From BPJU01 sp964425225 (GTDB taxonomy: Bacteria; Planctomycetota; Planctomycetia; Pirellulales; Pirellulaceae), in NCBI GenBank assembly GCA_964425225.1, contig CAYRMD010000076.1, positions 1-23,967 of the forward strand: a DNA stretch of 23,967 nucleotides. The letters run 5' to 3'. Made by a program: the position numbers and the translations under genes. Below, one piece after another: positions 1 through 7,572 of the stretch (position 1 is its first letter; every line of letters begins with the position of its first letter). The notes beneath the pieces are model-generated. The model did not search any database. It saw only the letters and a list, made by a program, of their open reading frames with translations, and was not told the DNA's origin.

Positions 1-46
1 CCATCGAGCCAATACGCTCGTTTACCGCCAGTTGATCAGACGTTCC

Positions 47-763
47 TTAATTCTCCGTTACGATCTGCCCGTCCTGCATGCGAACGGTTCGCTCAGCAAA
101 GGGCCGAATGAGCTGCTCGTCGTGCGTCACGATGATCACGGTCATTTGCATTTCGGCGCGAAGTGCGTTCAGCAGTCCCAGTAGCCGCAGGGCGTTGGTG
201 CTATCCAAATTTGCCGTCGGTTCGTCGGCTAAAAGCAGCGGAGGACGATGAGCCAACGCTCGCGCTAAGGCCACCCGTTGTTGTTCCCCTGCGCTCAGTT
301 GGTTCGGGTAGTGGCCCAGACGATGGGTCAATCCGACTTGCTCTAAAATGGCCGTGGCTCGATCGCGGGCCTCCCGGCCGTAAATACCTCGGAATAGCAA
401 CGCCGCTTCGACATTCTGCCTGGCCGTTAAATGCGGCAGCAAGTAGAACGTTTGGAAGACGAAACCGACCATGCGACGGCGATACAAGGAGCGGCGATAG
501 TTATCGAGGTTGGCCAGCTCCATGGAACCGCAGCGGATCGACCCGGATGTTGGCCGATCCAGGCCTCCGATCAAGTGGAGCAAGGTCGACTTGCCGGAAC
601 CACTTACTCCCAATACAGCCAAAAACTCGCCAGGGGCTATATCGAGGCTCACGCCACGCAGAGCGTATACTTCTGCGGCAGCCATCGGATAGATACGAAC
701 CACGTCGCGCAGAACTATCGCCGGTGGCGCGTCAACCCGGAAGGTCGCTTCCCTGGCACGCAT
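47..763 (-). CDS. ABC transporter ATP-binding protein, LolD/MacB type
   Basis: This 238-residue cytoplasmic ATPase should power a membrane permease of the FtsX/MacB/LolC class. All nucleotide-binding motifs are present: Walker A GVSGSGKST (52-60), the Q-loop glutamine in GFVFQ (104), signature LSAGEQQR (156-163), Walker B LLLADEP with catalytic E181, and the H-loop histidine 214 in VTHD. The GGLDRPTSG segment after Walker A and the Q-loop wording FQTFYLLPHLTA are typical of the lipoprotein-export/macrolide-export/cell-division subfamily. It starts 30 bp after the stop of the FAH-family gene on the same strand, so the two may be co-transcribed. No permease is visible; it would lie beyond the left edge, where an ATG at 4 is the first candidate. 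The substrate is unknown. Confidence 0.93.
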   Translation of the reverse strand: MRAREATFRVDAPPAIVLRDVVRIYPMAAAEVYALRGVSLDIAPGEFLAVLGVSGSGKSTLLHLIGGLDRPTSGSIRCGSMELANLDNYRRSLYRRRMVGFVFQTFYLLPHLTARQNVEAALLFRGIYGREARDRATAILEQVGLTHRLGHYPNQLSAGEQQRVALARALAHRPPLLLADEPTANLDSTNALRLLGLLNALRAEMQMTVIIVTHDEQLIRPFAERTVRMQDGQIVTEN

Positions 764-793
764 AACGCCCCTACCTCGATTCGCTTGCCAGCC

Positions 794-1606
794 CTATTGA
801 TCCACCTGCTCTTCGACCACCGGGTTGGTCAACGTCCCGATTCCTTCAATTTCGATAGAGACGCAATCTCCAGGAGCCAGGAAACGTGGCGGCCGACGAG
901 CAGCCCCGACACCCTGGGGCGTGCCCGTCAAAATGACCGTGCCTGGTGGCAACCATGTGCTGGCACTCAAGAACTCAATCAGACTCGGCACATCGAAGAT
1001 CATGTCACTGGTGTGCCCGTCTTGCATGACTTCCCCGTTCAAAATCGTGCGGAGGGATAATTGACTGGGGTCGGAAATCTCATCGGTCGTCACTAAGCAC
1101 GGCCCCAGTGGGCAAAAGGTGGCGAATGTCTTCCCTCGGCACCATTGGCTCCCACCTCGCTTTAGCTGCCAATCGCGTGCGCTGACATCGTTTGCACATG
1201 TATAGCCCAGCACGTAATCCAGTGCGTTCGTCCGCGTGGCATTACGGCACGGTTTACCGATAACTACGGCTAGTTCACATTCGTAGTCTACTTCGTCGCT
1301 TCGCAGCTTGCGCGGCAGAACGATCGGTCGACCGGGGTGCTGCAACGCGCCGGTGCCCTTCATGAAAACCACCGGATACTCCGGAATCGGCTGTCGGCTC
1401 TCCTCGGCGTGCTTTCGGTAGTTCAAACCAATACAAAAAATGTCGGTTGGCTCGATCGGTGCCAAAAATTGGGTCACCGTTATTGGTTGACCTGTGTCCT
1501 TCCAGCTGCCGAAAAGGTCACCCTCGACTGCTGTGACCACAGCATCGCCGTGGTGGATGCCCCAACGCTGGTGTCCATCGCCGTCTTGTATGCGTACAAT
1601 TCTCAT
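794..1606 (-). CDS. Fumarylacetoacetate hydrolase (FAH) family protein
   Basis: This is a 270-residue enzyme of the FAH superfamily, whose members hydrolyse or decarboxylate acylpyruvate-type compounds such as fumarylpyruvate, acylpyruvates or homoprotocatechuate-pathway dioates in the cytoplasm using Mg or Mn. Visible motifs are GLNYRKHAEE (60-69), the metal-ligand segment VDYECELAVVIG with E109 and E111, D140 in ANDVSARDWQ, GKTFATFCPLGP (158-169) and TGTPQGVG (227-234). The open frame extends upstream to 2059, but that extension has no family similarity. The ATG at 1606 has AGAGGA seven bases upstream and gives the family's usual length. The ABC ATPase follows after 30 bp. The exact substrate cannot be told from sequence. 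Confidence 0.9.
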   Translation of the reverse strand: MRIVRIQDGDGHQRWGIHHGDAVVTAVEGDLFGSWKDTGQPITVTQFLAPIEPTDIFCIGLNYRKHAEESRQPIPEYPVVFMKGTGALQHPGRPIVLPRKLRSDEVDYECELAVVIGKPCRNATRTNALDYVLGYTCANDVSARDWQLKRGGSQWCRGKTFATFCPLGPCLVTTDEISDPSQLSLRTILNGEVMQDGHTSDMIFDVPSLIEFLSASTWLPPGTVILTGTPQGVGAARRPPRFLAPGDCVSIEIEGIGTLTNPVVEEQVDQ

Positions 1607-2121
1607 CGGATCGTCCTCTCGTCGAGTGCTATCAACGGCAACACGTCTTGCCAGTCTATGCGACATTCCAATTCGTGCAATGCCCCGGAGGAGCAGGAGT
1701 GACTGCGAGACTGGCCACCAGTGCTTCCTCTGATGCCACACGACGTTCTCTACCAGCGGCTGCAACCGCTGCTCAGAGTGGATCCATCGTACAGGCGTTG
1801 TCCACTCAGCACGCCGGAGGGACGTAGGGACACGGCATGCCGTGTCCCTGCCGAATGCGGTCGGACTTGGCGAGATCCTTCGGCGGATGGTGGAGTCGGG
1901 TTGGCACCTCGGGTACGCTGAGCAGCGAGATCCACGCGGTTCGCCAAGACAACTTTGGGCATGAAAAAATGGGCGAAGCTGCACTCGAGCCAGAAACCAC
2001 GAGAACGATCCACGTTCAAACGGGACGCTCCGTCGCCTGTCGATGTTGCTCGTTGGCATCCCGAGGGCTGTGAAATTCCGAATGCAACGACAAGCTGCCG
2101 ACTAGTAACGTTCCCTCTTAC
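1607..2121. other. 515-bp stretch without a convincing gene
   Basis: This lies between the FAH-family start and the stop of the SprT-like gene. Open frames cross it on both strands, including an in-frame upstream extension of the FAH gene, but their translations show no recognisable domain. The notable content is the perfect palindrome at 1826-1849. A promoter for the FAH/ABC pair should lie near 1620-1750 on the minus strand, but I could not pick one out with confidence. Confidence 0.6.
1826..1849. repeat. Perfect 24-bp palindrome
   Basis: Twelve-base arms meet without a loop around GCATGC. The central part reads CACGGCATGCCGTG and is flanked by AGGGA on the left and TCCCT on the right. It lies in non-coding DNA. 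It resembles intergenic palindromic repeats that occur in many copies in planctomycete genomes, but dispersal was not checked. A degenerate relative is at 19881-19899. Confidence 0.75.
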
Positions 2122-2898
2122 CTAACGTTGCTCGACTTTCTCTAGATACGGAAGTGGGACATAGAATTTGCGGTAACGTTTACCGTCGCTGTAGCGTTGG
2201 CCTTCCGAATCCTCGACTAACACAGTCGCACGAATTCGAATGCGGTTGATAAATCCTACATACCACGTACCACGGAAAGGAAATCGGACCTTTGCGCCCA
2301 CCGTGAGACCATGTGCATTAGCCTGGCGAACTGTGGAAAGGGCCAACCTATGCCGATAATCCGTGTGACCGAAAAAACGATATGCTATATCTTGAAATCG
2401 TTGGTTGCGGCACTGTGAGTCGCCCCAAACCAACAATTCTGCCAAGTGAACCAATTCGTGTTCAAAAACACTCAGAAACACTTGAAGTCGGTCCTCGCAG
2501 GGCATACCGTTGACGAATTCGAATTTCCGTCCATCTCGGAAAGCATCAAAAAGCAGTGCCACCGAGAAGGCAATTTCGAATCTTCTGGACTGTACCGGAG
2601 CTCGCACTACGAACATAGTGGTCAAGCCTGCTGAATTCGTCATCCGTCGAGAAAAACGGAAACTAAGGGTTGATCCATTTAAAGCTTCCTGCAATCGACG
2701 ATCAAAAAACAGTGTGTCGTACTGCGAAAACACTCGACGTACGTCCCGTTCACTAATTTGCAGGGAATCCGGGCCAAGGACTATACCATTCCCGGAGTTA
2801 AGTGCCGATTCATAGATGTGACGTTGGCAGGCGTGAATATGTGCAGGTGAATACGCCGAATCTTGTAAAAAGTCTCGCAACCTCTTAGCTTGCTGCAT
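2122..2898 (-). CDS. SprT-like zinc-metalloprotease-fold protein
   Basis: This 258-residue protein has an HExxH motif (HELVH, 147-151) followed by a SprT-like helix segment, RFQDIAYRFFGHTDYRH (167-183). The C-terminal part (about 195-258) looks like a small beta domain: GAKVRFPFRGTWY, then RATVLVED and RYRKFYVPL. SprT/Spartan-like proteins are metalloproteases or metal-binding proteins; the role here is unknown. In SprT proteins a third zinc ligand normally comes from an HGxxF motif, but the matching place here reads RNQRF, preceded by Cys163, so the metal site may be altered. The frame opens at 2940, but AAAGGA at 2907-2912 sits eight bases before the ATG at 2898, so that start is chosen. 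By eye the gene is AT-richer than its neighbours, which could mean transfer. Confidence 0.75.
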   Translation of the reverse strand: MQQAKRLRDFLQDSAYSPAHIHACQRHIYESALNSGNGIVLGPDSLQISERDVRRVFSQYDTLFFDRRLQEALNGSTLSFRFSRRMTNSAGLTTMFVVRAPVQSRRFEIAFSVALLFDAFRDGRKFEFVNGMPCEDRLQVFLSVFEHELVHLAELLVWGDSQCRNQRFQDIAYRFFGHTDYRHRLALSTVRQANAHGLTVGAKVRFPFRGTWYVGFINRIRIRATVLVEDSEGQRYSDGKRYRKFYVPLPYLEKVEQR

Positions 2899-3279
2899 AA
2901 CAAACTTCCTTTCTTGATTCCGGCACCGGAGTGGGTGCATTCGTGCGTCGTCGTTCGCCCGAAGAGTGCGGAAGTCTCAAAAGAAATACCTGCCGAAAAT
3001 GGTAATGGTGCATAACGAAAACGCAAGTCGGGGCTGTGCACTAAAAGGAGCCAGCCGGCATACGATCGCTCGCTCCTAGGGGTACGGATCGAAGATGGCC
3101 GCGTTCGCGCCGTGTTATCGACGGGTTCTCGTACCGGACACGCTGGCCGAATGCCATAACTCAATAAGTTCCAGCAAGTGCCTTTGCGGGCGGCCAGGCT
3201 CAGGTTGGTCCGTGATGGATGACATCATCGGATGGTTTTCCTTAGTGTCTAACGGTTTTGTTAGAATCGTAGATAATAT
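2899..3279. other. 381-bp intergenic stretch
   Basis: This separates the SprT-like gene from the Gfo/Idh/MocA gene, both on the minus strand. It holds the AAAGGA ribosome site for the SprT-like start at 2907-2912. A weak 5-bp inverted repeat (CTAAC at 3249-3253, GTTAG at 3260-3264) lies just past the oxidoreductase stop, without a T-run. No convincing gene, promoter or terminator was seen. Confidence 0.5.
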
Positions 3280-4395
3280 TCACGGGTTTGCGGAGTCCGA
3301 GGCCAATTGGTCGGCAGCACATGCCATGGCAACGCAGTCGCGGCTTTCTTGTTCCGTCAGCTTTCGGACATGGCTAGGGTCGCGGATCCAGGCAAGCTGG
3401 TCCGCAAAAACCTGGCGCAATAGCTCACTGTACCGGCGCCCTTTGGGAACGTCTTGACCGTAGCTAAGCTCGATAAGCTGGAAACCATCGATGGGTCGAT
3501 GCCGGCCAGTACACCAGCGATCTTTCGGCGAAAAGACTTGAAGGACGCCCAACCGGGCCGGTCGAAACAACTCGGCCAGCTCTCGGGTCTTGGCCTCGTC
3601 GACCAAGGCATAGACGCGAGCGCAAGTAGGAACCCACTGGTAGAGTGTCACGTCGCCTTGTTCAAACACCAGGCGCAGTTCCTGACGATCCATACGGCTC
3701 GGTTGATGAAAACCGTGATAGAAATTGAACAAGATCGAGTGCCCGTAGCGAACGGTGCACTGTACTTGCTCTTCGATGTTGTGTGGAGGCCGAAGCGTGC
3801 GCTGCGCAGCGAGCACCGTACCTGGGCCTAGCCAATAGGAAAGCAAGTCGAAAAAGTGCACACCGTGTTCCAGGAAGATACCACCGCTTTTTTTTCGATC
3901 CCAGAACCAATGGTCAGGCGGCAGACCTTCGTCGGCAGCATAGTTCTCAAAATAGCCGTGCAACAGATTTCCAAGCACGTGTTGCTGGATCAATTGACGG
4001 ACGATGTCAGCTAATGGGTTATAGCGCTGCAGGAGGTTGGCTACCAGGAGAAGCCCCCTGCTGCGCGCCTCGTGCACCAAATGGTCCGCCTGCGTAATGC
4101 TCAGTGCCAGCGGCTTTTCGCAAAATACGTGTTTGCCGGCGGCTAGAGCAGCCATGGCCTGCTCAAAGTGCAGAAACGGCGGTGTGGCGATGTACACCAA
4201 ATGCACATCGTCTCGCGACAGTAGTTGGTCGGTTTCCAGGACGGTTTCTATACCAAAGCGGCGTGCCACCGCGCGTGCCGCTTCGCGATGCGTGGCGGCC
4301 ATAGCTACCAGCCGCACCCCATCCGTTTGTAAAAACTGCTGTAATGCATATAAACCGAAGCTACCGGCTCCGATCACGCCTAGGCCGATTTCCAT
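3280..4395 (-). CDS. Gfo/Idh/MocA family oxidoreductase
   Basis: This 371-residue NAD(P)-dependent oxidoreductase of the glucose-fructose oxidoreductase/inositol dehydrogenase/MocA family should be cytoplasmic, since no signal peptide is present. The N-terminal Rossmann fold begins at once with GVIGAGSFG (6-14). ATPPFLHFEQA (70-80) and the family signature CEKPLA (92-97), with the conserved lysine K94, follow. The C-terminal substrate domain contains GGIFLEHGVHFFDLL (171-185), where H180 and D183 match the usual catalytic/binding positions. The ATG at 4395 directly precedes the Rossmann strand, with AAGGGGG ten bases upstream. These enzymes act on sugars, inositols or related polyols; planctomycetes carry many paralogues and the substrate is not predictable here. 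It has no close same-strand partner. Confidence 0.92.
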   Translation of the reverse strand: MEIGLGVIGAGSFGLYALQQFLQTDGVRLVAMAATHREAARAVARRFGIETVLETDQLLSRDDVHLVYIATPPFLHFEQAMAALAAGKHVFCEKPLALSITQADHLVHEARSRGLLLVANLLQRYNPLADIVRQLIQQHVLGNLLHGYFENYAADEGLPPDHWFWDRKKSGGIFLEHGVHFFDLLSYWLGPGTVLAAQRTLRPPHNIEEQVQCTVRYGHSILFNFYHGFHQPSRMDRQELRLVFEQGDVTLYQWVPTCARVYALVDEAKTRELAELFRPARLGVLQVFSPKDRWCTGRHRPIDGFQLIELSYGQDVPKGRRYSELLRQVFADQLAWIRDPSHVRKLTEQESRDCVAMACAADQLASDSANP

Positions 4396-4912
4396 AATAA
4401 CGCCGCCCCCTTACAAACCCCACCAGGCCGGGTGTTCCGTCTTCGGCATGTGCCGTACGATCGCTCCAGCGCTACCTTGTGCCAGTACGGTACTTGGATT
4501 AGTCAGAATCTCCGGTTTCAGTCAGCTCGACAAGAGAGGCTCCGGAGGCGGTAGCGGGGGCCCGAGGGGCTAACTTCGTTGCAGACACGTTGATTTTGCG
4601 GTCCAGTCACCTTTCCCTCGAAGAAAAGCAGGTCGATTACTTCGGCGCAGCTATACTCCTTTAGGGAACCTCCCGACGCGACGTAAGCCTTGCTTCGTGC
4701 AACCGTTCAGGATCCGGATGCCGGGAGATTCTCAGGGGCACATGACTGACTTGGTCAGAACCTGGTGTTCGCGCGGGAGGCCATTCGCGTATGCGACAGC
4801 GTTTGTTGCCGCCAAGCCAAAGCTTGAGACCTACTAGTTCGGGAGTCCAACGAAGTAAATCGCCTACGAAAACGGGCAAATCATCGTTACGCAGTTGCTA
4901 GGAGTTTTTGCG
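4396..4912. other. 517-bp divergent intergenic region
   Basis: This lies between the oxidoreductase (minus) and the histidine kinase (plus), so it should hold promoters for both. It contains a G-rich tract near 4537-4569 and a short inverted repeat CTGAC-TTG-GTCAG near 4744. Neither can be assigned a role. Short frames here look like chance. AGGAG at 4900-4904 belongs to the kinase start. Confidence 0.5.
4900..4904 (+). promoter_or_regulatory. Ribosome binding site deciding the kinase start
   Basis: AGGAG lies eight bases before the ATG at 4913. The longer open frame begins at a TTG at 4895, which would place this site inside the coding region, so the ATG is preferred. Confidence 0.7.
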
Positions 4913-7375
4913 ATGAGGAGCTCCGACCTTGAAGTTCTCGACGAGAACGGCGTCGATTTACAGTGTTGGCAGGGCAGAATACAGCTCTTAACGCAATGGC
5001 TAGCCGGAAGCTCGTTAGACAAATCACTTGAAATCGTTTGCCGCATTTATGAGCACAACTTTCCCGGCAGCTACTGCTCGGTTCATTTATTGCGGGGGGA
5101 CGAGTTGGTCTTGGCTGCCGGCCCCAGTTTGCACCCGAGTTATCGTGATTCAATTTCGAGAGTCAGGATAGGTCCAGAAGTCGGATCGTGTGGTACGGCT
5201 GCATATGAAGACCGCATTGTTATTTCCGAAGACATCAGCACCGATCCCAAATGGGAGGGCTATCGCCACCTCGTGGCTCCGTACCAGTTCCGATCCTGCT
5301 GGTCCGTACCCATTCGATATCCGACTGGCAAAGTGATCGGTACTTTCGCCGTTTACTACAAGGACCCACGCAAACCGTCCGAGCGCGAGATCACTCTGCT
5401 GAGCGAGTGGGGTTGCTTAATCGGATTGGGTATCTTACGCGAGGAGCAGAGGATTAAACTGCAGGAAGCGCGCGACGCGTTTCGCGCACTATTCGATAAC
5501 GCTCCGGAAGCGATCGTGCTGCTCGATGTGGGCTCGGGCAAATTCGTGCGCGCCAACCCCGCCGCTGAATCGCTGTTCGGCCTATCATCGCGAGAACTGC
5601 TCCAGTGGGGCCCGTTCGACCTCAGTCCGGAATACCAACCTGACGGTAGGCGCTCCGAGGAAATTGGCCGTCAATGGATCGACAAGGCACTTGCGGGCGA
5701 ACAACCCGTTTTCGAATGGATACATCGCCGAACCACCGGTGAAGAGTTTCATGCGGAAGTACGATTGTTACGCATGGAGTGGGAAGGGCGAACAGTGATC
5801 CGTGGATGTATTCTCGACATCTCCGACCGCAAGAAGCTCGAGAAGCAATTGGCAGGGGAGTTGTCTTTCATCCAAGCCATCATGAACGGTGTTCCATGCA
5901 CCGTGTTTCTTTTCGATAAGGAACAGCGAATGCTGCGGTGGAACCGACTGGTCGAGCAAGCCAGCGAATATTCTGCCGAAGAGATCTCCCGCATGAAGGC
6001 GTTAGAATTTATCGCTCCGGAAGATCATCCTCGGGTGATCGCTGCTATTCAGGATGTCTTTGTTAACGGAAGTGGCTATGCCGAAGCACATTTGTTAACC
6101 AAATCGGGGAAACGCATACCGTACTTCTATCGCGGTGTACGAGTCACCATGTCCGATGGCATTCAGCTCTTGGGTATGGGTGTCGACTTGACCGAACGCA
6201 AGCAGTTAGAATCGCGGTTGCTTCATAATGAGAAAATGTCCTGTGTCGGACGTCTGGCGGCGGGAATCGCCCACGATTTCAACAACCTTCTTACGGTGAT
6301 TCTGGGCTATAGCCAGTTGCTACAAGGTTACGGGCCCCTGCAACGAATCGAAGGTGCATCCGAGATAATCGAACAACTCCGGACCATTCAGGAAGCTGCC
6401 GAACGTGCGCGGCACTTGACGAACCAACTCCTGGCGTTCAGTCGACAGTCTTTTGTCGAACCAAGATTGCTGGACTTGAACGATTGGTTGAAAGCAGCTT
6501 TACCGCTGCTCAAGAAACTGATACCCAACCATATTGTTTGTGAGTTCTCATTAGCGGCGGAACCAGCGATCGTCACCTTCGATGAACACCAATTATTACA
6601 AGTGTTGATGAACCTGTGTTCCAATGCTGTAGAGGCAATGCCCAACGGCGGAAAACTGAGAATCGCTATCGAACGGGAGATCGTTACCGATAAAGGCACC
6701 AACCATCGAGTGCTGCTTAGTCGCGGTGAGTATGCCGTCGTGACGGTGAGTGATACGGGGTGTGGTATTCCCCTGGAATTGCAACAGCGTGTTTTCGAGC
6801 CATTTTTCACTACGAAGGGCGTGGGTAAGGGAACGGGTCTCGGGTTGGCCGTAGCGCACGGCATCGTGCAGCAGCATTCAGGCGTCATCGATCTCGAGAG
6901 CACGCCCGGGGAAGGCACCACGTTTCGCATTTACCTGCCGTTGAACCGGTCCAGCGAAGGGAAGAAAACTTCCGACACGGAAAAACCACCCGCACCTTTT
7001 ATCTTGGTAGTCGATGACGAGCAGGTCGTACGCAAATTCCTGACGCTCACCCTGCAAACACAGGGCTATCACGTCAAAAGCGTCAGCAGTGCCACGGAAG
7101 CCCTTCAAATGGCCGAATCGGGAGAGCTTCCTGAGCTGGTGGTGACGGATCTCGTCATGCCGGGAATGAACGGGCGCGAGCTAGCCGAAGAATTCCAACG
7201 ACGATTCTCCATTTGCCGGTTCTTGTTCATTAGCGGCTACACTGCTGATGCAGCCTTCCATCAGGGGCTCCTAGAACAAAGAGTGGCCTTCTTGGCGAAG
7301 CCGTTCACTCCCGCAGCATTATTGGAAAAGGTGAAGTTGCTCTTGGCCCAGCCGTCTGCAACTATGGCGAGTTGA
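4913..7375 (+). CDS. Hybrid sensor histidine kinase with GAF, two PAS and a receiver domain
   Basis: This 820-residue two-component sensor has no membrane segment, so it is probably cytoplasmic. In order it shows a GAF domain (about 28-175), PAS 1 (about 185-310), PAS 2 (about 315-432), a HisKA domain with phospho-acceptor H454 in AGIAHDFNNLL, a HATPase domain with N571 in LCSNAVEAM, D614 in VSDTGCGIP and the FEPFFTTK...GTGLGL box, and a C-terminal receiver. The receiver has the acidic pair D701/D702, phospho-acceptor D746 in VVTDLVMPG, S774 and K796 in FLAKPF. The GIAHDFNN wording fits the NtrB/FixL-like kinase group. There is no DNA-binding output, so phosphate probably passes to an unlinked partner or the receiver self-regulates. 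The signal is unknown. It is convergent with the big cytochrome gene and has no linked response regulator. Confidence 0.95.
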   Translation: MRSSDLEVLDENGVDLQCWQGRIQLLTQWLAGSSLDKSLEIVCRIYEHNFPGSYCSVHLLRGDELVLAAGPSLHPSYRDSISRVRIGPEVGSCGTAAYEDRIVISEDISTDPKWEGYRHLVAPYQFRSCWSVPIRYPTGKVIGTFAVYYKDPRKPSEREITLLSEWGCLIGLGILREEQRIKLQEARDAFRALFDNAPEAIVLLDVGSGKFVRANPAAESLFGLSSRELLQWGPFDLSPEYQPDGRRSEEIGRQWIDKALAGEQPVFEWIHRRTTGEEFHAEVRLLRMEWEGRTVIRGCILDISDRKKLEKQLAGELSFIQAIMNGVPCTVFLFDKEQRMLRWNRLVEQASEYSAEEISRMKALEFIAPEDHPRVIAAIQDVFVNGSGYAEAHLLTKSGKRIPYFYRGVRVTMSDGIQLLGMGVDLTERKQLESRLLHNEKMSCVGRLAAGIAHDFNNLLTVILGYSQLLQGYGPLQRIEGASEIIEQLRTIQEAAERARHLTNQLLAFSRQSFVEPRLLDLNDWLKAALPLLKKLIPNHIVCEFSLAAEPAIVTFDEHQLLQVLMNLCSNAVEAMPNGGKLRIAIEREIVTDKGTNHRVLLSRGEYAVVTVSDTGCGIPLELQQRVFEPFFTTKGVGKGTGLGLAVAHGIVQQHSGVIDLESTPGEGTTFRIYLPLNRSSEGKKTSDTEKPPAPFILVVDDEQVVRKFLTLTLQTQGYHVKSVSSATEALQMAESGELPELVVTDLVMPGMNGRELAEEFQRRFSICRFLFISGYTADAAFHQGLLEQRVAFLAKPFTPAALLEKVKLLLAQPSATMAS

Positions 7376-7572
7376 TTGCAGGGGCTGCCACAAGTTTGGC
7401 GGGGCAATTCCTTGGCCGGCCCCACGCAACCGATCGCAACCGCAGTTGCTACAACACGACCGGACCACCGTAGGCCACCAGTTGCCGTGGTTGATGGGAT
7501 GTAGACGCTAGCACACCCCACAGAAATAAATGCGGGACATTGGCTTGCCGTGATGGATGCGGTCCCGGATAC

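Noticed and set aside
431..1060. 209-residue plus-strand frame over the ABC and FAH genes
   Set aside because: Shadow of two well-supported minus-strand genes; no domain in its translation.
1607..2059. N-terminal extension of the FAH-family open frame by 151 residues
   Set aside because: No domain, random-looking composition, and a strong ribosome site at the internal ATG 1606 that gives the normal family length.
2781..3164. 127-residue minus-strand frame upstream of the SprT-like gene
   Set aside because: It overlaps the start of the SprT-like gene in another frame, has no domain and no ribosome site.
4744..4757. CTGAC-TTG-GTCAG as an operator of the kinase gene
   Set aside because: Five-base arms are expected by chance in a 500-bp gap; nothing else supports it.
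7376..7572. Possible terminator between the kinase and cytochrome genes
   Set aside because: GGGGC and GCCCC can pair near 7400-7423, but the loop is long and there is no T-run.
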